DNA of 10,267 nucleotides from Burkholderiales bacterium (GTDB lineage: Bacteria > Pseudomonadota > Gammaproteobacteria > Burkholderiales > Burkholderiaceae): NCBI GenBank assembly GCA_947372535.1, contig CANBUA010000171.1, positions 1 through 10,267 on the forward strand. Direction: 5' to 3'. The notes below the pieces were generated by a model, which was not told the origin of the DNA, did not search any database, and worked only from the letters and a program-made list of their open reading frames with translations. Below are positions 1 to 7,395 of the stretch, piece after piece (positions within the stretch are counted from its first letter, which is position 1; every line of letters begins with the position of its first letter). The position numbers and the translations under genes were made by a program.

Positions 1-26
1 TCGCTCTACTTTGCCCTCTGCCCACC

Positions 27-1895
27 ATGAAGACTTTCAAGCACTGGCCGCTCTGGCTCAAAACCTTGTCCTTTTTTCTGATCTTTGTGGCCTGCGTGGG
101 CGCGCTGGTGGCTGCCGATTACATGCGGTCCCAGGCCAACCCGGCCGGCCGGACCGCACTGGCCACCCGCTTCGAGCACGACCCGCGCCTGTGGCTGGAC
201 CATCCGGTGGATGTCTCCGCTTTTGAGGGCGCGATCATGCGCGGCGAGGTCAGGGAAGTGGGCGTGGACGGCCCGCGCGTGATGGTCACCACCACGCGTG
301 GCGAGCACTACAGCACACGCTTGCTCGACACCATCGGCGGGCTGGGCGCCAGGCTGGAGACACTCAGCCGCGAGCGCAATTTCGCGCTCACCCTGATCCG
401 CGTCGATGAGCGCGACATGAACAGCCGCTTGATGGACAGCCTGGCCAATGTGATGCAGCGCGTGTTGGCCGTGGCCTCCGTGGCCGTCACGGCCTTCCTG
501 GCTTTCTACCTGATCCGCCAGAACGGCAGCATCATGGGGGGCAAGACGCAACTGGCTGAGCGCCCCGAGACAGGCTTTCACGAGGTGGTCGGTGCCTCCG
601 AGGCCAAGGCGGCCTTGCAGCAGGTGACTGCCTTCATGAAGTCCCCCGACAAGTACCTGGCCCTGGGTGCCAAGCCGCCGCGCGGCGTGTTGCTTGAAGG
701 CCCACCGGGGACCGGCAAGACCATGCTGGCGCGCGCGTTGGCCGGTGAATGCGGTGCCAACTTCATCGCCGTCGATGGCTCGCATTTCTCCAGCATGTTC
801 TATGGCGCGGGCATCGCCAAGGTGCGCGAGCTGTTCGCCACTGCGCGCAAGAACGCGCCCTGCATCGTGTTCATCGACGAGTTCGATGGCATCGGGCAGC
901 GCTCCAACGGCTCGGACCGACCGCAAGGCGGCGGCGTCTCGGAGGAGAACCGCATCATCAACAAGCTGCTGGTCGAGATGGATGGCTTCTCGGCCATGGA
1001 CAACGTGGTCGTGATCGGCGCGACCAACCACGCCGGCAATGTGGACGAGGCGCTCAAGCGCCCCGGCCGCTTCGACCTGATCGCACGTGTGAGCCTGCCC
1101 ACGCTGGACGACCGCCGCGCGCTGTTCGAGCTGTGCCTGGGCAAGGTCAAGGCGGGCGATGACATCGACGCCGCCGCCCTGGGCCGTGCCAGCAGCACGC
1201 TGTCCCACGCCGACATCACCAACGTCGTCAACCGGGCCACCGTGCTGGCGGCCGAACAAGGCGCGACGGCGGTCAGCCACGAACACGTGCTGCGCTCGTT
1301 GGAGAGCCACCAGTTGGGCGGTGAGGTCTCGGGCATGAAGGGCCTGATGTCGCCGGAGGATCGCCACCGCATCGCCGTGCATGAAACCGGCCACGCCATC
1401 GTGGCGCACGTGCTGGCAGCGGGCAAGGTCGAGCGCGTGACCATCGAGCCGCGCGGTCAGGCCCTGGGCGTGACCTTCATGACACGCGCCAACGAATTGC
1501 CGCTGTACGGCGAGCAGGAACTCAACGCACGCTTGGGCATGTTGCTGGCGGGCCGCGAAGCCGAGTTGCTGGTCTTTGGCAACACGACCTCGGGCGCGTC
1601 CGACGACCTCAAGCGTGCCTCCGAGCTGGCCATCGACATGGTCAGCAGCATGGGCTTCAGCCAATCCTTCGGGCTGCTGAGCATGAAGGGCGTGCCCGAC
1701 AAGCTGGTCGGCCCGCACATCCAGGACCGCGTGCTGGACGAGGCGCGCGTGATGCTGGAGCGGGCGCAGACAGCTTGCCGCCAAGCCTTGGAGAGCCGGC
1801 GCGAGACCTTGCAGGCCTTGACCGATGCGCTGCTGCAGGACGAGACGGTCTCGGGCACCCGCCTGACGGCCTTGCTGGATCAGCAGGCCGCCTAG
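27..1895 (+). CDS. FtsH-family membrane-anchored ATP-dependent zinc metalloprotease (paralogue-like)
   Basis: FtsH-type enzymes use ATP to unfold and degrade membrane and short-lived cytoplasmic proteins at the inner membrane. The 622-residue product has the full architecture. TM1 is at about residues 13-30, followed by a periplasmic segment of about 110 residues and TM2 at about 143-164. The AAA domain has Walker A GPPGTGKT (225-232), pore loop FYGAG, Walker B IVFIDEFD (280-287), sensor Asn334, and arginine fingers R345 and R348 in RPGR. The M41 protease domain has HETGH (452-456), and D527 in GASDD matches the third zinc ligand. All catalytic residues are present, so it should be active. 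E. coli FtsH is 644 residues; this one lacks the long polar C-terminal tail and has a longer periplasmic part. It is not flanked by rlmE and folP, the usual neighbours of housekeeping ftsH, so I infer a second, specialised copy. No clear ribosome binding site precedes ATG 27 and the frame is open to the window edge, so the true start may lie upstream. Confidence 0.93.
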   Translation: MKTFKHWPLWLKTLSFFLIFVACVGALVAADYMRSQANPAGRTALATRFEHDPRLWLDHPVDVSAFEGAIMRGEVREVGVDGPRVMVTTTRGEHYSTRLLDTIGGLGARLETLSRERNFALTLIRVDERDMNSRLMDSLANVMQRVLAVASVAVTAFLAFYLIRQNGSIMGGKTQLAERPETGFHEVVGASEAKAALQQVTAFMKSPDKYLALGAKPPRGVLLEGPPGTGKTMLARALAGECGANFIAVDGSHFSSMFYGAGIAKVRELFATARKNAPCIVFIDEFDGIGQRSNGSDRPQGGGVSEENRIINKLLVEMDGFSAMDNVVVIGATNHAGNVDEALKRPGRFDLIARVSLPTLDDRRALFELCLGKVKAGDDIDAAALGRASSTLSHADITNVVNRATVLAAEQGATAVSHEHVLRSLESHQLGGEVSGMKGLMSPEDRHRIAVHETGHAIVAHVLAAGKVERVTIEPRGQALGVTFMTRANELPLYGEQELNARLGMLLAGREAELLVFGNTTSGASDDLKRASELAIDMVSSMGFSQSFGLLSMKGVPDKLVGPHIQDRVLDEARVMLERAQTACRQALESRRETLQALTDALLQDETVSGTRLTALLDQQAA

Positions 1896-1900
1896 CCTGC
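1883..1900. terminator. Short hairpin over the convergent stop codons
   Basis: GCAGGC (1883-1888) and GCCTGC (1895-1900) form a perfect 6-bp GC stem with a 6-base loop. The hairpin spans the TAG stops of both convergent genes. There is no T-run on either side, so it is not a classical intrinsic terminator. It could still pause polymerase or protect 3' ends from either direction. No other terminator candidate lies between the two genes, because there is no intergenic space. Confidence 0.25.
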
Positions 1901-4330
1901 GTCCAGCTCGGCCAACATGGTTTCGAGCCGCGCCAGGTCCACGGGCTTGGTGAGGTGGTGGTCGAAGCCGGCCTCGTGCGCTTTGCGCCGGTCCTCTGCA
2001 TTGCCCCAGCCGGTCAAAGCCACGAGCACGATGCCGGTCAACGCAGGCTCCAGCCGCAGCCTTTCGGCGACCTCATAGCCATTCATGCCGGGCAGGCCGA
2101 TGTCCACGAACGCCACCTGAGGCCGAAAGGCCAGGGCCGCCGTCACGGCATCGGCGCCGTTGTGCGCGGTCTCGATGGTGTGGCCGATCAAATCCAGGAA
2201 GGTGGCCATGGTCTCGGCCACGTCGACGTTGTCATCGACCACGAGGATGCGTTGTCCCTGGGGGGCGGCTGGGGGTGATGCCGTCGCTTCGAGGGCGGGT
2301 GTCTCATCGGGCAGACTGGACCGCAGCAGGGGCAATCGAACGGTGAAGGTGCAGCCGTGACCCAGCCCGTCACTGTCTGCGCTCACCGTGCCGCCGTGCA
2401 TCTCGACCACGCGCTTGACCAGGGCCAGCCCGATGCCCAGGCCGCCCTGGGCGCGGTCGATGGTGTGACCCAGTTGCATGAACAGGTCGAACACGCTGGG
2501 CAGGGAATCCGGCGTCAGCCCCACACCGTTGTCCCGCACGCGAATGACAGCTTCCGCCGCCTCACGGGTGACTGACAACTCGATGCGGCCTTCGCCCGGT
2601 GTGTACTTGGCCGCGTTGTTCAGGAGGTTGCTGACCACCTGTGCGATGCGCGTGGTGTCGGCGTCCAGTTCGATGGGCTCGTCCGCCATGGCGACGAACA
2701 GGCCGTGCCGTCCGGCTTCGATGAGCGGCCGGCTGACTTCCAATGCCGCGTTGATGGCATCGCGCAGGTCAATGCGGTCTTTCTGCAGCTGCATCTTGCC
2801 CGTCGTGATGCGTGCCACGTCGAGCAGATCGTCAATCAGGCGGACCATGTGGGTCACTTGCCGCTCCATGGTCTCGCGCGTCCTGGCCGCCGCCTCCGGC
2901 GAAGACGCCAACGCCAGGATCTTCAGGCCGGTGCGAATGGGCGCCAGCGGGTTGCGCAGTTCGTGGGCCAAGGTTGCAAGGAACTCGTCCTTGCGCCGGT
3001 CCTGCTCGCGTTGCAACTCGTAGAGGTGCCCGTTTTCGATGCCGCCGGCGGCGATGGCGGCCAACTGGGCCAGCACGGCCTCATCCTGCGCGGAGAAGTC
3101 ATCGCCCGGCCGGGCCCACGCCAGGATGGCGCCCAGCTCTTTGCCCGCGCGGTCAACCAGCGGCGCCGCGATGCCGGCGCGTTGCGAGGGGGATGCAGGA
3201 AGGCGCACAGGCTGCCCGGTCTGCAAGGCCTGGTTGCACAAGGCCAGGTCAGCGGGCACCAGTGTCTGGGGGCCGGCTTCGAAGCGGCCGTTGTGGCCCA
3301 GGGCGATGACGGCCTGTTCGGCCTCGAGGATCGTCTGAACCTGTGAGCGCATGATGTCGGCGATGCCTTGGGCCGACCTCACCGCGCTCACCGAACGGCT
3401 GGCCTGAGCCACCCGCGCGAGCACGGCGGTCCGCCGTTTCTCGGACGAGAGCAGTGAGGTGAGTTCATCGCGCGACTGGCGATACTCGGTGATGTCGCGC
3501 GTGGTGCCGGCCACGGCTTCGACCTCGCCATCGGGGCCCATGACGGGCACCAGGATGTAGTCGTAAGTGCGCGGGCCGAAGGTGCCGTTGAAGGGCACCT
3601 CGCCCCGGACCGGTTGCTTCGTGGCCCTGACCTGATCGATTTCGCGGCCGTGCATGGCCGCGTGCCAAGGCTCGTAGCCGAGCTCCAGGCAGTTCTTGCC
3701 GATGGCCTCATCCCAGGTTTTGCCCCACATCGCCAGCAGCACCTCGTTGGCGTAGACAAAGCGGTGCTCCAGGTCGAACACGTAGGCCAGGTCGGGCGTG
3801 TTTGACAAGATGGTTTCATACAGGCGCCGCCGCCGCTCGGAGGCCTGGGTGAGGCGTGAGAGGTCTTGCTCGGCCTGATGGCGGTCCCAGGCCATGGCCA
3901 GGAAGTGGCTCACGGTCTGGAGGAATTCCACCTCACCCGGGTCGAAGGCATCACGCAGCGTGCTGGCGACCGAAAAGGTGCCGAGCACGCGGCCATCGCG
4001 GCCCAGCAAAGGGTGGCAGGCGTAGGCCTGAACCCCCATGCCACGCACGAAAGCCCCGGCAGGGTCTTCTTGGATGCGTTGGGCGTCGGCTGCCAGGGCG
4101 GCGCCCAGCCGGGCCGCTGTGCCGCAAAAGGCCTGCCCGAGTTCAAGCTGGCTGGCATCGGCTTGCATCGCATCCGGGATGCCGACGCTGGCCACCATGT
4201 GCAGCAGGTCGCCCCGGGCCAGCTTGTAATTGAACAGCACGTCCGCACGCAAAGGCCCTTTGACCATGTCGAAGACTTGGCGAGACAACTCGCCGTCGGC
4301 GGCGCGCGCTTCGAGGATGCAGCCCGCCAC
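1892..4330 (-). CDS. Soluble hybrid sensor histidine kinase/response regulator (GAF-PAS-GAF-HisKA-HATPase-REC)
   Basis: This cytoplasmic hybrid kinase should autophosphorylate on a histidine and pass the phosphate to its own receiver. With numbering from GTG 4330 (812 residues), it has a GAF-like domain (about 1-150) and a PAS domain (about 170-285, ending in a PAC-like AGTTRDITEYR). A second GAF domain follows (about 310-435). HisKA has phosphoacceptor H456 in HELRNP, and HATPase has N571/N572, DNGVGL and GLGIGL. The C-terminal REC has acidic pair D699/D700 and phosphoacceptor D743 in VDIGLPGMNG. No membrane segment is visible, so it senses an intracellular signal; the ligand is unknown, and the GAF motifs do not point to a bilin. 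GTG 4330 has no ribosome binding site, and protein-like sequence continues upstream in frame to an ATT at 4408 preceded by GGAG. The real protein may therefore have 838 residues. It converges on the FtsH-like gene, overlapping it by 4 bp, and is divergent from the kinase at 4646. Confidence 0.92.
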   Translation of the reverse strand: MAGCILEARAADGELSRQVFDMVKGPLRADVLFNYKLARGDLLHMVASVGIPDAMQADASQLELGQAFCGTAARLGAALAADAQRIQEDPAGAFVRGMGVQAYACHPLLGRDGRVLGTFSVASTLRDAFDPGEVEFLQTVSHFLAMAWDRHQAEQDLSRLTQASERRRRLYETILSNTPDLAYVFDLEHRFVYANEVLLAMWGKTWDEAIGKNCLELGYEPWHAAMHGREIDQVRATKQPVRGEVPFNGTFGPRTYDYILVPVMGPDGEVEAVAGTTRDITEYRQSRDELTSLLSSEKRRTAVLARVAQASRSVSAVRSAQGIADIMRSQVQTILEAEQAVIALGHNGRFEAGPQTLVPADLALCNQALQTGQPVRLPASPSQRAGIAAPLVDRAGKELGAILAWARPGDDFSAQDEAVLAQLAAIAAGGIENGHLYELQREQDRRKDEFLATLAHELRNPLAPIRTGLKILALASSPEAAARTRETMERQVTHMVRLIDDLLDVARITTGKMQLQKDRIDLRDAINAALEVSRPLIEAGRHGLFVAMADEPIELDADTTRIAQVVSNLLNNAAKYTPGEGRIELSVTREAAEAVIRVRDNGVGLTPDSLPSVFDLFMQLGHTIDRAQGGLGIGLALVKRVVEMHGGTVSADSDGLGHGCTFTVRLPLLRSSLPDETPALEATASPPAAPQGQRILVVDDNVDVAETMATFLDLIGHTIETAHNGADAVTAALAFRPQVAFVDIGLPGMNGYEVAERLRLEPALTGIVLVALTGWGNAEDRRKAHEAGFDHHLTKPVDLARLETMLAELDAG

Positions 4331-4645
4331 GGCCAGCAGCAGGGCGGAATGTCGAGCTTGATCGTGCCTGGGCGCGAATTCGGCAGGGGTGGGCAGCGAG
4401 GTCGAAATGAGGAGCTCCAGGGGGGGAATCGAAAGGGCAGGCGCAGTCCTGAAAGAATACCTGTTCTTGCGACGTGGCGCACACGGCTGCGGTGATCCGT
4501 CAGGCGTCCCTCAACCCCGGGGGGGCGGCACTGCAATATGTCACACCGCCTTGGCCAGTCCGTGATGCTGTCCACACCACAAGGCGGCCCGGAACCACCA
4601 CACTGAAGACGTCTGCCCAAGTGCTCTGATTCCTTCCTCCGTGCC
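4331..4645. other. Divergent intergenic region between two hybrid kinase genes
   Basis: About 315 bp lie between the two divergent kinase genes; if the left gene starts at ATT 4408 the true gap is about 237 bp. It must hold promoters for both genes, but no convincing sigma-70 -35/-10 pair stands out. A -10-like TATTCT lies on the minus strand at 4454-4459, about 45 bases before ATT 4408. Also visible are a run of seven G (4420-4426), a C4G7 block near 4515-4525, and an 8-bp inverted repeat at 4546-4587. I see no tRNA, small RNA or additional gene; reading frames crossing it are compositional shadows. Confidence 0.6.
4546..4587. repeat. 8-bp inverted repeat in the divergent kinase promoter region
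   Basis: CCGCCTTG (4546-4553) is repeated in inverted orientation as CAAGGCGG (4580-4587), with 26 bases between the arms. Centre-to-centre spacing is about 34 bp, roughly three helical turns, which would suit a dimeric regulator binding both half-sites. It lies about 60-100 bp upstream of the plus-strand kinase start. In GC-rich DNA an 8-bp match can arise by chance, so this is only a candidate operator. Confidence 0.25.
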
Positions 4646-6496
4646 ATGCTCCTGCCTCCTTCTTCCGTGACCTCGCTCACACCGGCTGACAGCCCTGAGT
4701 TGGACTTGGAGCGCAGCATCATGAAGACGCGCGAGCATGCCGCCCATGAGCGGATGCGCTGGTCCATGCTCTTCGGTGTGATCGCCGCCATGGGCGTGTG
4801 CGCTGTGCTTGAAGACCAGGTGCCGCATCACCTGCTGCTGGCTTGGCTGGGCGTTCGCCTGGGGGTCAGCGTGGTCAGGCTGTTTTTCACCTTGCGCTTC
4901 ATGAAAGGGGCCCAGCGTGTCGGCAAGCCCTTTCGCTTTTACCGTGTCTTGTGTGCCCTCGACGGCCTGGCCTGGGGGGCTTTGGGGTGGGCCGTCACGC
5001 CCATCCATCAACTGGACGTCGCCATCGTCACCATTTGCGTGCTGGTGGGCTTGGCATCGCTGGGCAGTTCCATGTTGCACGTGGATTTGCCGTCAGCGAG
5101 TTTGTTCGTGCTGCCGATGCTGCTGCCCAATGCGCTGCATGCCCTGAGCCGCCACGACCGCCTGGGCGTGTTCTGCGCCTTTGCCCTGACGGGCTTGACC
5201 CTGCTGCTCATCTTGGAAGCCAGGCGAGCCAACCGGCGCATTGTCGAGCTGATGCGGCTGCGGTTTCAGAGCGAGCAAGTGACCCGCGCGCAGGCCGAGG
5301 CCCTGGCGCAAGCGCGCGCGCTAAGTGAGACGAAGAGCCGCTTCGTGGCCACCATGAGCCACGAGATGAGGACGCCGCTGCATGGCATCCTGGGCCTGGT
5401 GCGCCTGCTGCGGCAACGCGAATCCGATGCGCTGTCCCTGCGCCAGCTGGACCTGATCCGCAGCTCCGGCGACCACCTGGTCAACGTGATCAACGACGTG
5501 CTGGACTTTGCCCGCCTGGAGGCCCATGGCCTGCCTGTGCAGGCGCAGCCATTCAACCTGCACGCCATGCTCAGCGAGGTGGCCGAGACGGCCAGCGTTA
5601 CCGCCTGCGAAAAAGGCCTGGTGCTGGAGTTGCAGGTCGATCTGCCACGCCATGTCGACACCTTGGGTGATCCGGTCCGCATCCGGCAGGTGCTCAACAA
5701 CCTGCTGGGCAACGCCATCAAGTTCACCCAGGAAGGCTTTGTGCACCTGCATGTGGCCCGCGACGCGGCCAGCGGCCTGGTGTCCTTTGGTGTTCAGGAC
5801 ACCGGCATCGGCATCCCGGCCAGTGAGCAAGCTCAAATCTTCCAGGCCTTCCATCAGGCCGAAGGCACTTACCAGCGGCGCTTTGGCGGCACGGGTCTGG
5901 GGCTGACCATCTCGCGCGAACTGGCCCTGGCCATGGGCGGTGAGTTGAGTTGTGTCAGCGAGTCTGGTCAGGGCTCCTTGTTCACGCTCGCTTTGCCCTT
6001 GCCGGAGGTTGCTTCGGGAACCGGCCTGCCATCAGAGAGAGAGAGCGATGCCGGGGACTCGGCCCATCAGGTGGACCTGGCCTCCTTCACGCTGGCGCAT
6101 GAGCGGGCGCCTCATGTCCTGGTGGTGGAAGACAACCCCGTCAACGCCCTGGTGGTCGAGGCTGAATTGCAGCGCCTGGGCATCGAGGTGACGGTGGTGA
6201 CTGGTGGCCGGCAGGCGCTGGACTGGCTGGCGTCCCAACGCACCGATCTGATCCTGATGGATTGCGAAATGCCTGAGATGGATGGCATCGAGACCACCAT
6301 CTGCGTCCGTGAATTCGAGCAATCAAGCGGGCGCTCAACGGTGCCCATCGTGGCCTTGACGGCCAATGGCCCCGAAGCCTATGCCGGGCGTTGCGCCAAC
6401 GCGGGCATGAACGATTACCTGTCCAAGCCGTTTCACGTCGACGAGTTGACGCGCTTGCTGGCGAGGCACCTGCGCCGCAGCCTGATCCCAGGGTAA
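4646..6496 (+). CDS. Membrane-bound hybrid sensor histidine kinase/response regulator
   Basis: This 616-residue inner-membrane hybrid kinase has about six hydrophobic segments (roughly 38-56, 61-83, 100-118, 123-145, 150-168 and 172-191) with short loops and no large periplasmic domain. It probably senses within or at the membrane. A helical linker (about 192-230) leads to HisKA with H239 in SHEMRTPLHG. HATPase follows with N356 (N box), DTGIGIP and GGTGLGL. The C-terminal REC (about 490-612) has E495/D496 and phosphoacceptor D539 in MDCEMPEMDG, with a late Lys in LSKPF. No HPt domain is attached, so phosphate may go to a separate HPt or response regulator. The first ATG (4646) has no clear ribosome binding site. 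ATG 4721 (residue 26) has GGAG nine bases upstream and removes only a polar N-terminus, so it is an equally plausible start. The gene is divergent from the soluble hybrid kinase and converges, 5 bp apart, with the single-domain response regulator. Confidence 0.92.
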   Translation: MLLPPSSVTSLTPADSPELDLERSIMKTREHAAHERMRWSMLFGVIAAMGVCAVLEDQVPHHLLLAWLGVRLGVSVVRLFFTLRFMKGAQRVGKPFRFYRVLCALDGLAWGALGWAVTPIHQLDVAIVTICVLVGLASLGSSMLHVDLPSASLFVLPMLLPNALHALSRHDRLGVFCAFALTGLTLLLILEARRANRRIVELMRLRFQSEQVTRAQAEALAQARALSETKSRFVATMSHEMRTPLHGILGLVRLLRQRESDALSLRQLDLIRSSGDHLVNVINDVLDFARLEAHGLPVQAQPFNLHAMLSEVAETASVTACEKGLVLELQVDLPRHVDTLGDPVRIRQVLNNLLGNAIKFTQEGFVHLHVARDAASGLVSFGVQDTGIGIPASEQAQIFQAFHQAEGTYQRRFGGTGLGLTISRELALAMGGELSCVSESGQGSLFTLALPLPEVASGTGLPSERESDAGDSAHQVDLASFTLAHERAPHVLVVEDNPVNALVVEAELQRLGIEVTVVTGGRQALDWLASQRTDLILMDCEMPEMDGIETTICVREFEQSSGRSTVPIVALTANGPEAYAGRCANAGMNDYLSKPFHVDELTRLLARHLRRSLIPG

Positions 6497-6501
6497 GGGG
6501 C

Positions 6502-6924
6502 TCAGTGCGGGCTGGCGGCCCGCACAGCCGTGTCGATTTCGCTCAGCAGCGATTCCATCCGGTCCAGCTCGAAGGCTTTGGGCAGCGAGCGAACATTGGG
6601 GCCCAGCACGCGAAGCTTGTCGCCGAAATCGTAGCCGGAGCACAGCACCACCCAGCGCTGCGGGTCGGGCGCCAGCCAGCGCCGCGCCAGATCCGTGCCC
6701 GACATGCCGGGCAGGCTCACATCCGTCACCAGGATGTCGAAGGTTTGCACGGACATCAGCTCCAGGGCCTCTTCGGCGCTCGCGCAGGTCACCACATGCC
6801 GTGCATCGCTTTCCAGCAGCAGGCTGATCGACTCGCGGAGATCTTGGTTGTCTTCCACGTAGAGAAGGTTGAGGGTTCTCAGGACGGGTCTCCAGGGCCA
6901 GGCATCAAAAGGGGCAAAGGGCAC
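6502..6924 (-). CDS. Single-domain response regulator (receiver only)
   Basis: The 140-residue product is essentially one CheY-like receiver domain (about residues 17-135). It has the acidic pair E24/D25 in YVEDN, phosphoacceptor D68 in VTDVSLPGMSG, Ser96 in LCSGYD and Lys116 in LPKAF. No DNA-binding or enzymatic output domain follows, so it should act by protein contact or as a phosphate relay or sink. The start is GTG 6924. The first 15 or so residues fall outside the receiver fold and no strong ribosome binding site precedes them. An in-frame CTG at 6882 with GGAG upstream is a less likely alternative. The gene is 60 bp downstream of the DUF336 gene on the same strand and may share its transcript. 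Its 3' end faces the membrane hybrid kinase, which is the nearest candidate phosphodonor by location only. Confidence 0.87.
   Translation of the reverse strand: MPFAPFDAWPWRPVLRTLNLLYVEDNQDLRESISLLLESDARHVVTCASAEEALELMSVQTFDILVTDVSLPGMSGTDLARRWLAPDPQRWVVLCSGYDFGDKLRVLGPNVRSLPKAFELDRMESLLSEIDTAVRAASPH
6505..6525. terminator. Perfect 8-bp GC hairpin just after the membrane kinase stop
   Basis: GTGCGGGC (6505-6512) pairs perfectly with GCCCGCAC (6518-6525) across a 5-base loop. It begins 9 bases after the TAA of the plus-strand kinase and lies inside the last codons of the minus-strand response regulator. The downstream plus-strand sequence has only a weak T-containing stretch, so termination would be imperfect. 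It may mark the 3' end of the kinase transcript. Confidence 0.35.
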
Positions 6925-6984
6925 CTGCGCGCAGCGCGGATGGCCCGGAATGTTAGCGCAAGGAACAGCCCGCCTCTGAAATAC

Positions 6985-7395
6985 TCAAGCTGGCGCCACG
7001 GCCTCTGCCCCGAATTTGGCCACCTGGGCATCCTCGAAAGGCTTGACCCCGCTGATGCCGACCGCGCCCACGCACTGCCCATCCACCAAGATCGGGACAC
7101 CGCCTTCGAGCATGCCCTCCAGCCCCGGCGCGGACAAAAAAGCGACACGCCCGCCGTTGATCATCTCCTCAATGCCCTTGGTTTCGCGCTTCATGTGGGC
7201 CGCCGTGCGTGCCTTGGCCTGGGAGATGGTGGCCGAGGCGATGTTGGCGCCAGGCATGCGCAAAAAGGCCAGCAGGTGGCCGCCGTCGTCGCAGACCGCG
7301 ATCGAGACGGCCCAGCGTTGGCGCTGCGCTTCGTCCTGGGCGGCGTGCACCACCTTGAACGCGTCCTCGCTCGTCATCATGGGTTTGGAGATCAT
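6985..7395 (-). CDS. GlcG/HbpS-family (DUF336) heme-degrading/heme-binding-like protein
   Basis: The 136-residue protein matches the GlcG/HbpS (DUF336) family over its whole length. It has a core AVCDDGGHLLAFLRMPGA (about 33-50), the following ISQAKARTAAHMKRET (about 57-72) typical of the family, a GGVPIL segment (98-103), and a C-terminal VGAVGISG plus FEDAQVAKFGAEA. Members bind heme or small organic ligands and assemble into oligomers; the exact role varies and cannot be fixed here. No signal peptide is visible, so it should be cytoplasmic. I chose ATG 7395 because AAGG lies about 8 bases upstream and the family domain begins right after it. The same frame extends to a TTG at 7446, but those extra residues look non-coding. 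It precedes the response regulator on the same strand and is divergent from the CsgG-like gene. Confidence 0.85.
   Translation of the reverse strand: MISKPMMTSEDAFKVVHAAQDEAQRQRWAVSIAVCDDGGHLLAFLRMPGANIASATISQAKARTAAHMKRETKGIEEMINGGRVAFLSAPGLEGMLEGGVPILVDGQCVGAVGISGVKPFEDAQVAKFGAEAVAPA

Noticed and set aside
6..1784. 592-codon open frame antisense to the FtsH-like gene
   Set aside because: It is rich in His, Gln, Ala and Arg with no recognisable domain, as expected for the opposite strand of a GC-rich gene. The plus strand encodes an intact protease with all motifs.
4330..4426. A frameshift in the kinase N-terminus caused by the run of seven G at 4420-4426
   Set aside because: The run lies upstream of the ATT 4408 candidate start, and the frame from there into the GAF domain is continuous, so no frameshift is needed.
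3910..4791. 293-codon minus-strand frame across the kinase intergenic region
   Set aside because: It overlaps the GAF domain of the soluble kinase in another frame, is Pro/Arg/Ser/Cys-rich and shows no domain. The overlap is an artefact of GC-rich sequence.
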